DNA of 58,666 nt from Sulfobacillus acidophilus (GTDB lineage: Bacteria > Bacillota > Sulfobacillia > Sulfobacillales > Sulfobacillaceae): contig PXYV01000014.1 in NCBI GenBank assembly GCA_003023745.1, positions 1-58,666 on the forward strand. The letters are read 5' to 3'. The position numbers were made by a program, and so were the translations under genes. The notes under the pieces are model-generated. The model saw nothing but the letters and a program-made list of their open reading frames with translations. It had not been told where the DNA came from and did not search any database. Positions 35,321 through 44,915 of this stretch are shown in pieces (within the stretch, counting starts at the first letter, position 1; each line of letters starts with the position of its first letter).

Positions 35321-37261
35321 CTAGACGAGGGGATTCTTGGGATTGACGATCCAATAAATGGTGAGGGCGGGATTTTCAAAATATACGGGCATGGGTCCGT
35401 GTCGACGCGTCCATTCGCGAATCCACAACGTCACCAGCCGATCTTGTGCGCGGTCCTGGGCTAGTAGTGCCACGCGGCCCGGTACCTCCCGTGACAACGC
35501 AAGATGATGCGGCACAAAGAAAAAGATGTAGCGCTGACTGATAGGATAGGCCTTGGGTGAAAGCCCGTGCACGATGGGCCAGCGATCGGCATAACTCATG
35601 TGACTCAGCCAAAAGCTGGGCTCGTATTGATAGCCGTCGTTGAGCACCAGCGCATAGGCCCCATTAGCCACTACATCCCAAGAAAACCGGGGAAACGAGG
35701 TTTCAATGCGGACCATCTCGGCGACGAAGGTATCGCTAGTCATGCTGTAGCCAACAAAGGGGCGAGGCGGCATGTGCCGTAGCAGCACGACCGCACTCGC
35801 CAAAACCGCCACCAAACTCCCGGCGGCCGCGCCAGTTCGAAAGACGCCCAACCGCTCCACCGCTTCTTGTACTCCAGCCACGCCCAGACCAACGCAAAAT
35901 GTCTCGACCAAGGCCAGCAATGCGCCGCCGCGCGCCATCAAGACGGCCGAGTCAACTCCAACCCGGGGCAATTGCATGATGGCTTCCGCGAACATCAACA
36001 ACAACAAGGCAATCAAGGGGACGCCCATTTCCCACAGCTCGTCATACCATAAAAGTTTCGTGACAAACAACGCGAAAATGCCGGCCAGTGCCACCCACGC
36101 CATCAACCCAATGGGCGGCGGTCCACCCACCCCGCTGGCATGAAGAAAACTCACGCCAGTCGACAACAAGGGAATCCCCAAGGCAAATCCGATGGCCAAC
36201 GGCAGGACTGACACCAAGGCGGCAAGCGGCACCATCCACAAATAGTCCTTCAAGATTGGCCCCGCAACGCCCGCCACCACCCATCCCGCTAATGTCGCCG
36301 CAATTGCTGCCAAAACGGCATTGATAAGCGCCACCGGGTGCGTCAGTGCGACCGCTGTCAGCATTGCGACGCCCGCCAGGACGTAGCCGCGCCGCCGCGT
36401 CACCCACGACTGAAAAATGAGCCACGCCAACGGCAATACCCAGAGATCGCCAAACTCCTGTCCCTCAGCCGCCAATTGCCGCACTCCGTCGTAAGGCAAG
36501 AGGTGCGGCATAATCCCGTACACGAGCCCCGCAGCCAGCGCGGGCACGGCCCGACCCGCAAACCGATAGGTGGACCACATCACGGACGCGGTCAAGAGCG
36601 TTCCCACCAACGCGGAAAAGAACTTCACAAACACGACGGCGTTGGCATGCGTCAGCGTTTGCAGCGCAGCCATCACCAAATAGTAGCCCATCGGATAGAG
36701 GCCGGTCGGGAAGAGCGAGCTCGCATCAATGCCTTTGACCCACTGCAAGGTCTCATCGGCATCCGACGAAAATAACGCGGCATGTTGCCAATTGGGACCC
36801 AGGCGCATCCATGCCGCTAATGCCAGAACCAGGAGAACTAAGACCGCCCACAAGTAATCCCACGGGCGGCGCGGAACCCAAGACAGCCATCTCTTCCAGT
36901 CACGGCCTTCACGCGCCCTATCGTCGAGACTCTGCGACAAACGGTCAAACAGTGACGCCGCAACGTGCTGCCCGCCCGTTAACACATAGCGGTTATGTGC
37001 GCGCCGATGCAACAACCACGCGGTGATGGCCATGAGGAACAACAAAGCAACTCCACTAAAAATATGCAAAGCCGCCAACAGATACCCGGCTAGCATGAGC
37101 CAGGTCATCATGAATCCCAGGCGCACCAGCCACTGGTCTTGGTCTTCGATTGATAGGCGCGGGAACATCGCGGTCGGCAACACCGCCGCCACGATACTCC
37201 CACCCACCACCACTTGCGCCATGGTCAACACCATAAGCGGTACCGGAAGCGCCATCGTCAT
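35321..37261 (-). CDS. Large polytopic membrane protein, GT-C-like (Pel-like locus)
   Basis: A 646-residue protein with roughly 13 hydrophobic segments across residues 1-500 and a C-terminal outside domain of about 140 residues. After the fourth helix an outward loop contains SSDADETLQW, an acidic patch placed like the catalytic loop of GT-C glycosyltransferases. The C-terminal part (SFPRFSWDVVANGAYALVLN ... ENPALTIYWIV) resembles in layout the second large membrane protein of this operon (41280-43175), suggesting paralogy. It is the last gene of the operon, seven bases after the methyltransferase. ATG 37261 or 37255 follows GAGGGGTGAG. GT-C membership is inference; no family was firmly recognised. 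Confidence 0.7.
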   Translation of the reverse strand: MTMALPVPLMVLTMAQVVVGGSIVAAVLPTAMFPRLSIEDQDQWLVRLGFMMTWLMLAGYLLAALHIFSGVALLFLMAITAWLLHRRAHNRYVLTGGQHVAASLFDRLSQSLDDRAREGRDWKRWLSWVPRRPWDYLWAVLVLLVLALAAWMRLGPNWQHAALFSSDADETLQWVKGIDASSLFPTGLYPMGYYLVMAALQTLTHANAVVFVKFFSALVGTLLTASVMWSTYRFAGRAVPALAAGLVYGIMPHLLPYDGVRQLAAEGQEFGDLWVLPLAWLIFQSWVTRRRGYVLAGVAMLTAVALTHPVALINAVLAAIAATLAGWVVAGVAGPILKDYLWMVPLAALVSVLPLAIGFALGIPLLSTGVSFLHASGVGGPPPIGLMAWVALAGIFALFVTKLLWYDELWEMGVPLIALLLLMFAEAIMQLPRVGVDSAVLMARGGALLALVETFCVGLGVAGVQEAVERLGVFRTGAAAGSLVAVLASAVVLLRHMPPRPFVGYSMTSDTFVAEMVRIETSFPRFSWDVVANGAYALVLNDGYQYEPSFWLSHMSYADRWPIVHGLSPKAYPISQRYIFFFVPHHLALSREVPGRVALLAQDRAQDRLVTLWIREWTRRHGPMPVYFENPALTIYWIVNPKNPLV

Positions 37262-37268
37262 GATGGTC

Positions 37269-37964
37269 TCACCCCTCTCGCGGACGGGATTGCCCGTGCG
37301 TTAGCCCCACGCCACCTGCCTGAGGGACCTGTGCCACGTAGACACGATTCAATCCCCACACAAACGATCGCGCAGTAATGTCGACAAATCCCGCATTGCG
37401 CAAGAGACTTCGCATTTTCCGCGGCCATAGCCCCCACACTTCCCCGCCATTGCTGGGCCGATGGGTCTGATCCGGGTCAAGGTCATGACGCACATGATGG
37501 ACGAGATATGACACCCACGGGGTTAACATGGTGGCCACCAGGCGCCCCTGAGGCCGCAACACCCGCCGGCACTCCTGCAGCATCGTCACCCGCTGCGCGA
37601 TATGATTCAGCGTGGCCAGTAGGGTGATCGTATCAAAACTGCCGTCGGCAAATGGCAGTGTCCCATCCCCGGGGAGCAACACATCCACCTGGCCCCAATT
37701 CACAATATCCGCTCCGATCCCATTACCGTAGGCCTGAACCAGTAAATTGTCACCGCACCCCACATCCAAAAGCCGACCCTGAATCAAGGGCCATACCGCT
37801 AAGAACCGTTCCAGGTCCAAGGGAGTACGCCCCGCACGCAGAGCTCGGTCATCGGAGACGCACACGATCCAGGGCAGGGCCAGGCGGTCCATAACCATAT
37901 CCGTCCACGTCCGTCGCTGGCTCAAGCGTTGCACACAATCGTCACGGTGCTGATCAAAATACAC
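37269..37964 (-). CDS. SAM-dependent methyltransferase (type 11)
   Basis: A 231-residue class I methyltransferase. SAM motif I is LLDVGCGDNLL (about 64-74); the later PFADGSFDTITLLATLNHI and CRRVLRPQGRLVATML are motif IV/V landmarks of the Methyltransf_11 family. The GTG start overlaps the end of the GT2 gene by 11 bases, so the two are translationally coupled. In this operon it may methylate a sugar, a lipid-linked intermediate or a glycosyl carrier (inference). Confidence 0.83.
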   Translation of the reverse strand: MYFDQHRDDCVQRLSQRRTWTDMVMDRLALPWIVCVSDDRALRAGRTPLDLERFLAVWPLIQGRLLDVGCGDNLLVQAYGNGIGADIVNWGQVDVLLPGDGTLPFADGSFDTITLLATLNHIAQRVTMLQECRRVLRPQGRLVATMLTPWVSYLVHHVRHDLDPDQTHRPSNGGEVWGLWPRKMRSLLRNAGFVDITARSFVWGLNRVYVAQVPQAGGVGLTHGQSRPREG

Positions 37965-38763
37965 GGGGACTCCCTTTCTGGTCGGGGCGCGGCTGATACA
38001 CCCCGCTGTCTCCCGCCACTAACAGGCTTTTCCAGGTCGGCTGTTGGCCAATGCGGCGGTCACGACGGACTCGATCCCACGCTCGCACCGCAGCCAACGC
38101 ATTATTGATTCCATGGACCCAGCGAGTGCCGGGGCGATATAATGCCACCCGCACCGCCACCGTATTGACGACCCGCCAACCCCGACGCGGGACCACAACC
38201 GCCAACTCCTGCGCCACCGCATACTGAGTCGGGCGCAAGTATGGCAGCACATCCACCACAACCGCAACACGAAGCGCCCGAAATCCGCATTCCGCATCGT
38301 CATAGTGAACTCCACTCCAGCAGCTGGCCCACCACGACAAGCCCCGATTGCCGACCCGCTTCCACCAAGGATAGACGTCCCACGACCGTCGGCCCAATAC
38401 CAGGTCGGCAACGCCGAGCCCAAGCGGTTCAATCAGCCGGGGAATATCCGCGGCGGCGTGCTGCCCGTCACCGTCCATGGTCACCACGATATCGTCGGGC
38501 CCCAGCGTGCCTCGTTCACAGGCCTCGGCGATCAGCCAAAAAGCGGTCAACACCGCCCCTGCCATACCGCCGTTCGTCACATGACTGACAAAAAAGAGGG
38601 CTGCATGGGTCTTAGCATATTCGATGAGTAGTTGGCGCGTCGAATCGCGCGAACCGTCATCCACAACCAACAGATCGTCAACAAATGGTTGAACCGCATC
38701 TAAGACCTCAAGCACGGTCTGAGATTCGTTATAGACCGGCACCACGACTATCGTGCGTGCCAT
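37954..38763 (-). CDS. GT2 glycosyltransferase, dolichol-phosphate-mannose-synthase-like
   Basis: A 269-residue cytosolic GT-A enzyme. VVVPVYNES (6-14), VVDDGSRDST (33-42) and VTMDGDGQH (94-102) are the nucleotide-sugar and metal-binding motifs of the DPM1/polyprenol-phosphate glycosyltransferase group. A conserved GFRALR-type motif is near 160. No C-terminal membrane helices. The product would be a polyprenyl-phosphate-linked sugar, the donor used by GT-C enzymes; the GT-C-like membrane proteins of the same operon make that link attractive. Confidence 0.88.
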   Translation of the reverse strand: MARTIVVVPVYNESQTVLEVLDAVQPFVDDLLVVDDGSRDSTRQLLIEYAKTHAALFFVSHVTNGGMAGAVLTAFWLIAEACERGTLGPDDIVVTMDGDGQHAAADIPRLIEPLGLGVADLVLGRRSWDVYPWWKRVGNRGLSWWASCWSGVHYDDAECGFRALRVAVVVDVLPYLRPTQYAVAQELAVVVPRRGWRVVNTVAVRVALYRPGTRWVHGINNALAAVRAWDRVRRDRRIGQQPTWKSLLVAGDSGVYQPRPDQKGSPRVF

Positions 38764-38794
38764 CCAGACATCCCGGTCCTTTCCACCTTATGCT

Positions 38795-39616
38795 CTACGC
38801 GGACGGCTGAGGTCCCACGATACGTCCATCGGGCAATCGAATCCGATCCACATAATTGCCAGGCGCAGCATAAGCGAGAAATCCGTAGCGATCCGCGTCG
38901 TCTCCAAATCGCAAGAGGTTTTGCGTTGCTTTGAGGGACGTGCCAGCAATCTGGGTCAGCATCAAATTCGTCCAACCCCGCTCTTGCGCCAAACGTCCCA
39001 AAAACTCCAATAATGCCTGGGCCCACGGTTGTCCTAACACTTCAGGTGTTAAGGGGCCTTCCCAACACACTCCGTCGATATAATTGACTATCAGCGGCAC
39101 GACACGCCACATTCCGTTGTTGACGACAATCGGGCGATCGGGAAAGTGAGCTCGCACCAGGCGCACTAAATCGGCTGTCCCCGGCACCAACGCCCCTCTT
39201 TGCTCGGCCAGCGCCTCATCCTCAACATCGCCCAGAGTATCGAGAAAAAGCCCATCCCATCCCCCGCGATATAATGTCTCCAGCTGCTGGATGAGATAGC
39301 GGCGCCAAACCTGCGACTCCGGTCGCGCCACAACATTTCCGTATGGTTCTTTAACCCAGGGCTCGCCGTTTATCGCCACCAAATCTTCTCGGGTCAACAT
39401 CAATGCGGATTGAAGCCACGGCGGCACTTCCAGCACACTCACGTATGCCAATGTAGTCACAGAATGCGCTTGAAGCGCGCGCAAGGCCGGAGTCGACCAC
39501 CCCTTGGGTTCCAGCACCGCCAGGTCAAACTCTTCTAATCCCGCCAAAGGTCCGTGTCCGTAATACACGACGAACGTCCGCCCTATCAGCCGACGTCCCC
39601 CATGCCATTTACTCAC
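38795..39616 (-). CDS. GH114/GH166-like polygalactosaminidase-type protein
   Basis: A 273-residue TIM-barrel protein resembling the GH114 (endo-alpha-1,4-polygalactosaminidase)/PelA hydrolase superfamily: LAYVSVLEVPPW near 57, GGWDGLFLDTLGD (118-130), IVVNNGMW (163-170) and YIDGVCWEGP (179-188). Asp126 and Glu186 are the likely catalytic acids by position. Remarkably there is no signal peptide or membrane anchor, unlike PelA, and no deacetylase domain. It starts at GTG 39616, 15 bases after the HD-GYP gene. It lies with PelF/PelG homologues, so the polymer may be GalNAc-rich as in Pel (inference). Confidence 0.8.
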   Translation of the reverse strand: MSKWHGGRRLIGRTFVVYYGHGPLAGLEEFDLAVLEPKGWSTPALRALQAHSVTTLAYVSVLEVPPWLQSALMLTREDLVAINGEPWVKEPYGNVVARPESQVWRRYLIQQLETLYRGGWDGLFLDTLGDVEDEALAEQRGALVPGTADLVRLVRAHFPDRPIVVNNGMWRVVPLIVNYIDGVCWEGPLTPEVLGQPWAQALLEFLGRLAQERGWTNLMLTQIAGTSLKATQNLLRFGDDADRYGFLAYAAPGNYVDRIRLPDGRIVGPQPSA

Positions 39617-39631
39617 AGCCGTTCCCCCTCG

Positions 39632-41182
39632 TTAAACGGGTGCTTGGGGACGAACCCCGGCCGCCGCGTATAGCTGCAACAGCCAGGTGACCACCTCAGG
39701 ATCCAGTTGATTGCCCGACAACTGTTCCACATCATACAAAGCCCGTTCCACACTAATCCCAGGGCGATAGCTGCGAGCCGAAATGCGGGCCACAAATTGT
39801 TCCGCGCAGGCCAGCACCCGGCCTTCTTCCGAGATCTGCTCCCCGGCCAGTGCATCCGGATAGCCCAAGCCATCATACCGTTCATGATGCTCTCGCACCG
39901 CACGCGCCACCTGGCTGGGCAAGATCGACTCCGGCAACCCCGATAACAGGTCGGACCCGATCACCGCATGCTGTTGAATCAGCGCCCGCGACTGTTCGGC
40001 CAAATTTCCCGTTACCCGCGTCAGATCCAGCGCCACCGCAATCATGCCCAAGTCATGCAGGCGTCCAGCCACCTCCATCTGACGCACACGCGCCTCAGGC
40101 CACCCCGCTTGCATCGCCAGCCGTGCGCTCAGGCGCGCTACTTGCTGATGGTGTTCTTGGTTGTAGGGATCAGCTTCATCTAAGAGCGTGGTTGCAGTGA
40201 ATAATGAGTCCAAATAGTTTTGTGCCATGATGGTGGACGCTCCCCGGCTTTGCAGCGAATTAGTGAGACTATCGGACAAAAACCGTAAGGTCTCAATCAA
40301 TGACGAGGATTGCCGCAACGGCTCAGACGTAGCCAAACATAAAACCCCAAAGGAACCCGCGTCGCCCGCCACGGGAATGGCCAAAAACGATTGAAACCCC
40401 ATCTCTGCGACGGATTTGGGCAATTGATCGCTGTCCCAAACCGCCAATCGATAGCCGCGGGCAGCCTCGTACAATGGTTGCGGCGGCAAACGCTCCGCCA
40501 GCTTCTCGCCCAAACCCATGCTCCAGGGTAGGTCGATGGCGCCATTTCCCTGCCCCAGGGCCAGATAGCCGTCGGCACTGTTGACCACACCAGCCCCCAA
40601 TCCTGCCAAGAGCCCCATCAGATGCGGAATTTGAAACAGCAAGTCCTGTTGCGAACGTTGCCATTTAGGGAACGCATTCGGACCAGAACCGTTGTCAGAT
40701 CGGCTTTGTAGCGCATGCAACATATCAAACAGGGGCACCCATTCGGCAACCCAATTGACCAGGCGCTCGCGCAACGCCGGGGTCATCCGAAACTTGGCGT
40801 CAACCGCCACGCGAATCACAACTTTGGGGCCGCAGCCAATATCCAAGAGACCATCCGCATTGAGGACAAGCAGCCACGGATCAGCTAGTGGACTGATTTC
40901 GAGCGGCACCGCCCGTATGCCACCCCCCAGCACTAAGCCCGCATAATTCGGTCCCACGGTGGCAATGCCCGCCGCCGCTCGAGTCGCCTTCAGCAACAAC
41001 ACACTGTCATCGGAGTCCGCCGCATAAGCATAATACCCCTCAGCCGACAGCCATTGGGACAGTTGGTCTAAAACGGCCGAGAGCATGTCGTTTACTTTAT
41101 AGGGAGGCTTAATCCGCTCAAGCACAGCTCCCACTCCGGTGGCCGTCGCCGCCGGAGCTGACTTGCGATTTAACAGTCCCAT
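39632..41182 (-). CDS. GAF/HD-GYP cyclic-di-GMP phosphodiesterase-like protein
   Basis: A protein of 516 residues. The N-terminal 330 residues look like two GAF-type sensor domains (about 30-150 and 165-320), followed by a complete HD-GYP domain: HHQQVARLSARLA (about 345), the HD pair in GRLHDLG (about 376), and HHERYDGLGYPD (about 429), which keeps HH and GYP. It should hydrolyse c-di-GMP. It is cytosolic. In canonical pel systems c-di-GMP binds PelD, a GAF/degenerate-GGDEF protein; here a phosphodiesterase occupies the operon instead. ATG 41182 follows AGGGGGATCC. Confidence 0.88.
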   Translation of the reverse strand: MGLLNRKSAPAATATGVGAVLERIKPPYKVNDMLSAVLDQLSQWLSAEGYYAYAADSDDSVLLLKATRAAAGIATVGPNYAGLVLGGGIRAVPLEISPLADPWLLVLNADGLLDIGCGPKVVIRVAVDAKFRMTPALRERLVNWVAEWVPLFDMLHALQSRSDNGSGPNAFPKWQRSQQDLLFQIPHLMGLLAGLGAGVVNSADGYLALGQGNGAIDLPWSMGLGEKLAERLPPQPLYEAARGYRLAVWDSDQLPKSVAEMGFQSFLAIPVAGDAGSFGVLCLATSEPLRQSSSLIETLRFLSDSLTNSLQSRGASTIMAQNYLDSLFTATTLLDEADPYNQEHHQQVARLSARLAMQAGWPEARVRQMEVAGRLHDLGMIAVALDLTRVTGNLAEQSRALIQQHAVIGSDLLSGLPESILPSQVARAVREHHERYDGLGYPDALAGEQISEEGRVLACAEQFVARISARSYRPGISVERALYDVEQLSGNQLDPEVVTWLLQLYAAAGVRPQAPV

Positions 41183-41279
41183 GGATCCCCCTGCAACAGC
41201 CAATATCCCCTGCGCAGACGATTGTCAACGGGACTAGTGATGTTACGCTGGGAATTCATCGGTTGTCGCATCCCGCCGA

Positions 41280-43175
41280 CTATTGTCGAATCCATAATAC
41301 CATGAGGTTTGGGCTGTGCACATAAATGGCACTGGAGCGGGGATGTGCCTTTAAATAGGCCATCGCCCAGTAATAGGCGCGGGACTCCACCGCCGCTAGC
41401 GATGGCCCGCGGTAGGTCGCGGTCCCGTGAGCAATGGGTAACGTTAAATCACGGCGTGTAATGGGCCGGTCCGAGGGGTACAAACGCGGTTCGACAAACA
41501 AAAAGACGTCCGGGGTCAAAATGGGATGGCGCAAATCCGTTCGCATGCGATAACGCGGGTTTTTCGCTTGCTTCAGCGTGTACGTCCGCACAAAAGTTGA
41601 TAACTCCTCTTGCCAACCGCGTGTGAGAACCTCGCTATACTGGTTAACAGGAGAAACAATCGTCCATTCATAGGGTGGAAACGACTGCTCGATGCGCAAG
41701 GTCGTCGCGGACGCGAGCGGCACATCGTACGCATACAAGGTGGGCGCCTGAGCCGGCAGCAATGTTGCTGCGACGGCCGCCGCCACCAAGAACAGTTCGC
41801 GTTCCAATCGCGACCTAAACTGATCGAATAACGGCACCAACACGGTGTCGGCAACCGCGATCAGCACCAAGAGGCTTAATAGGCCGCTCCACACCAGCAT
41901 CGACGCAATGAATGAGTCTTGGTCAAAGAAAACCGAGAGCAGTGCCAGTCCACCTATGGCCCAGGCCAAATGACGGCTTAAAGGGGGGACTGCGCGCACC
42001 GAATTGATCAGGGCCACGACAATGCCCGCCCCAATGAGCCAATCCAGCGAGCTCCAGGGATGCGCCCAAATCGGGTGAATGACCGGGAACCCTGCCAATA
42101 GCCATCCGTCGGGCCGTAACGGCTGGCCTTGGAGCATGCCAACGGCAAGGGGAACGCATCCCAAAACCCATCCCAAGAATGCCCAGATTATGGCCGACCA
42201 GCCGCCATCAAGGCAGACAAACCCAATCACGAATACCCCTACGAGCGCTTGGGGCGGACTCGTCAAAGACGCTCCCAACAATGCTAACCCCGTCAAGACA
42301 CGGTGCACCCTCGCATGCGAATCTTTCCAGGCCATGCTTTCCGAACAGGCCAACAGCACTAAAACGTCCGCCCAGTGCATCGCCAAGGGGCTTTCCATGG
42401 TGATCGGAAGCCCCAAATGGATAATGGACGAAACACTGACCACAAACATGACTAAAGCCGCTATTCGCCTCGAACGGGTCACTTGGTAGGCCAGCATACC
42501 GGCTGCCAGCACGGTAAAAAGGTCCGCCAACGGGTACATAAACCGCAAGGCATTCAGGGGAGGCAGAAAGAAAGCGGTGACGAGCGCAGCGCCCAACGCT
42601 CCCACCCCGGTCGGCGCCGCGCCCGCCGAATACAGGCCCGCATTGCTGGCTAAGCTCGCAATCCGCAGCAAGTTGGTATACCCGTCTGGCGTTCCCGGAC
42701 CCACTTGCCGAAGCCATGGCAAAGCCCCGGCACTCAACGCCCAAAGCATCGCCGACAACACCAAGGCGCTGCCTATCCATCCATAGGACCCGAAGAAATG
42801 TTGTACAACGCGCAAAGTTTGGTGCCACAGATTAGTGAGCGTCGCCCAAATGGCAACAAACGGGTGTTCCATCACATCCCACAACCGCATCCGCCCAGAG
42901 GAGGCCTTAGTCTCGCCATCAGGCCGAGCGGGCATGAGCCGGAGGCCCGCGACGAGGCCGAACAAGGCAACCACAAAGAGTACGGAATAGCGCACGGAAT
43001 CCAGATATCCCAAGAGAGTGACCATGACAATCCAAAACGACAGCCCCACGGAGAGGGAGCTGGCCATGAGATTGCCAGATGGGGTTACACCTCGCATAGC
43101 CCATCGCGGCAACACGACGAACATTAACAAAGCGGCCACCAGCATGTGGAGTTCGCCAATGACGGAGTCCCACAA
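41280..43175 (-). CDS. Large polytopic membrane protein (Pel-like locus)
   Basis: A protein of about 631 residues with some 12-14 hydrophobic segments and a C-terminal outside domain of about 140 residues (starting near SFPPYEWTIVSPVNQY and ending NLMVLWIRQ). The layout, with an acidic GTPDGYTNLLR loop after the fourth or fifth helix, parallels the 646-residue protein at the other end of the operon. The start is proposed at TTG 43175, ten bases after GAGAGGAGG; the reading frame is open into pelG without another good site, and ATG 43145 is the alternative. A role in polymer assembly or export is inferred from context only. Confidence 0.68.
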   Translation of the reverse strand: MWDSVIGELHMLVAALLMFVVLPRWAMRGVTPSGNLMASSLSVGLSFWIVMVTLLGYLDSVRYSVLFVVALFGLVAGLRLMPARPDGETKASSGRMRLWDVMEHPFVAIWATLTNLWHQTLRVVQHFFGSYGWIGSALVLSAMLWALSAGALPWLRQVGPGTPDGYTNLLRIASLASNAGLYSAGAAPTGVGALGAALVTAFFLPPLNALRFMYPLADLFTVLAAGMLAYQVTRSRRIAALVMFVVSVSSIIHLGLPITMESPLAMHWADVLVLLACSESMAWKDSHARVHRVLTGLALLGASLTSPPQALVGVFVIGFVCLDGGWSAIIWAFLGWVLGCVPLAVGMLQGQPLRPDGWLLAGFPVIHPIWAHPWSSLDWLIGAGIVVALINSVRAVPPLSRHLAWAIGGLALLSVFFDQDSFIASMLVWSGLLSLLVLIAVADTVLVPLFDQFRSRLERELFLVAAAVAATLLPAQAPTLYAYDVPLASATTLRIEQSFPPYEWTIVSPVNQYSEVLTRGWQEELSTFVRTYTLKQAKNPRYRMRTDLRHPILTPDVFLFVEPRLYPSDRPITRRDLTLPIAHGTATYRGPSLAAVESRAYYWAMAYLKAHPRSSAIYVHSPNLMVLWIRQ

Positions 43176-43209
43176 AGGCGAGATCGCCTCCTCTCGGTCG
43201 CATCCGCAC

Positions 43210-44799
43210 TTACGCCAGTCTGTACAAGTAGTAGTCCAACTGCGGCAGCAAACTGAGCACCATGCGTGTACTATAGGCGGCAATAAAGAGCGCGCCAATA
43301 AATAAGCCGATGACGGCATATTGGTAGCCGTTTAGGATCTGAGTGGCTAAAACTCCACTGAGCAAATCAATGCCGATGCCATAGATCAGCACGCGCAGCG
43401 CCGGCTGCGGATGCGAGAGTGTAAACAGCATCAGAATGTTAAATATCGCGACCGAGAACAATACATAAGACCAACTGGACCAGGTGAACACAAACGGCTC
43501 CACCCCGTGCACAGGCACGCTTAATCGAAATAAGCGCAAGGGCGCCAAGAGTCCAACCCCAATATGCGTCAACAAAACCCCCACAACCGAGATGCCGACA
43601 AAGATCGTCAGGAGCGTAAAGTATGTGCGTTGCATCGAATGCAGCAAATCGCCAGCCTCGCGCACGTGCAGTTGATGCTCTAAATTCTCAATGCGGCGCA
43701 TCACCGTCGAGATCAGAACTTCGGCGATGCTCAACGGCAAAAACAAGGCCACCAAAGACCAGTCCATACCCAGTTCATATTGCCCGCGAAACCAAATGTT
43801 ATAGGGTAAATAGGTTGTCTGCGAAGACCATGCCACTAGCCGGTCCACGTACACAAAAATAAAGTAGAGTAGCCCATAGATAAAATACGGTGTGGCTCCA
43901 TGCGCTAATTGGGCTAATCGCGTCTGAAACACGCCCTGCAAGGATTCAAATCCGCGCGTGCGACGGCGAAAAATCACCAGTGAGGTGACAATACCCGTTA
44001 GTGACGCTGCAGCAATCGCGACCATTTGCGCCCACTGCACGGCGAGGCCCTGGCGGTGGAGAAGATAGGCGATGGCAATGGCAAAAGCGGTGATAAACGC
44101 GAGAAAATACTCGCGACGCAAAATATAAAGGCCGGTAAAGGAGAGCCACAAGAGCGAGAGCATCACCATGTACAAGATCATCAACAGCACAAGACTTTCG
44201 GGCATGATCGGGAACACAAAGTCACCCACGATCACCAAAGCAGCAAATGCCAGCGTCACAACAATCGACCAACGCATGACCAAAAATACCGTGGCTTCAA
44301 TCTCTGACACTTTTTGCATACCGGTCAACACGTAGTAAATGTTAGTCATGGCCTGCGTAAATCCCCCGGTCGTCAGAAAGCTGAAAAACGTCGCTAAGGC
44401 AATGGCTGTGGCATTCGGTACGGAAAAGTATTGATATGACGCAAATGAAATGTGCAAGGTAATCATGGCGGCCACTGACACAATCATCGGCAATGTAAAT
44501 GTCAGCCCATGTCCCAGGTCGCGAATGACCGACCACACGAGCGCCGAGCGCGGCACATGCACCTGAACCGGTATCGCGGTTTGAGTGACCTGACGGCGTA
44601 TGCCAGCATAGAGTTCTTCCGCTGCCGCAAACACATCAGGGAACCCAAAGCGCCGTTCCATTTGCCGATCGGTCCAGCCTAACGACTCTAAGACAGCAGC
44701 CACATCGAGTGCATCTTGCAGATCCGGATTGGCCTCTTGCACCTGCGCTCTAAGGCGCTCCCAGCCTCCATCACGGCCTGCCGCATTTTGTACCGTCAA
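43210..44799 (-). CDS. pelG: PelG-like exopolysaccharide flippase
   Basis: A protein of about 529 residues with a cytosolic N-terminal region (about 1-85, coiled and acidic) and then 12 or so membrane helices. Landmarks of the PelG family are visible: GHGLTFTLPMIVS, TTGGFTQAMTNIYYVLTG, FRGQYELGMDWSLVALFLPLSIAE and a late GYQYAVIGLFIGALF. PelG is a MATE/MOP-type transporter that moves Pel polysaccharide across the membrane with PelD and PelE. The start is TTG 44799, five bases after AAAGGAGCGG. It heads the minus-strand operon and is divergent from pelF. The 80-residue N-terminal extension is longer than in Pseudomonas PelG (about 456 residues). Confidence 0.87.
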   Translation of the reverse strand: MTVQNAAGRDGGWERLRAQVQEANPDLQDALDVAAVLESLGWTDRQMERRFGFPDVFAAAEELYAGIRRQVTQTAIPVQVHVPRSALVWSVIRDLGHGLTFTLPMIVSVAAMITLHISFASYQYFSVPNATAIALATFFSFLTTGGFTQAMTNIYYVLTGMQKVSEIEATVFLVMRWSIVVTLAFAALVIVGDFVFPIMPESLVLLMILYMVMLSLLWLSFTGLYILRREYFLAFITAFAIAIAYLLHRQGLAVQWAQMVAIAAASLTGIVTSLVIFRRRTRGFESLQGVFQTRLAQLAHGATPYFIYGLLYFIFVYVDRLVAWSSQTTYLPYNIWFRGQYELGMDWSLVALFLPLSIAEVLISTVMRRIENLEHQLHVREAGDLLHSMQRTYFTLLTIFVGISVVGVLLTHIGVGLLAPLRLFRLSVPVHGVEPFVFTWSSWSYVLFSVAIFNILMLFTLSHPQPALRVLIYGIGIDLLSGVLATQILNGYQYAVIGLFIGALFIAAYSTRMVLSLLPQLDYYLYRLA

Positions 44800-44915
44800 T
44801 CGACCGCTCCTTTGATTTAACGCACAATATCGACAAAACCTTGATCTTATCATAGACTGATAGTTACGGTTGGGGAATATTGCCGGTGATATTTGGCACC
44901 GAGATTGAGGAAGAT

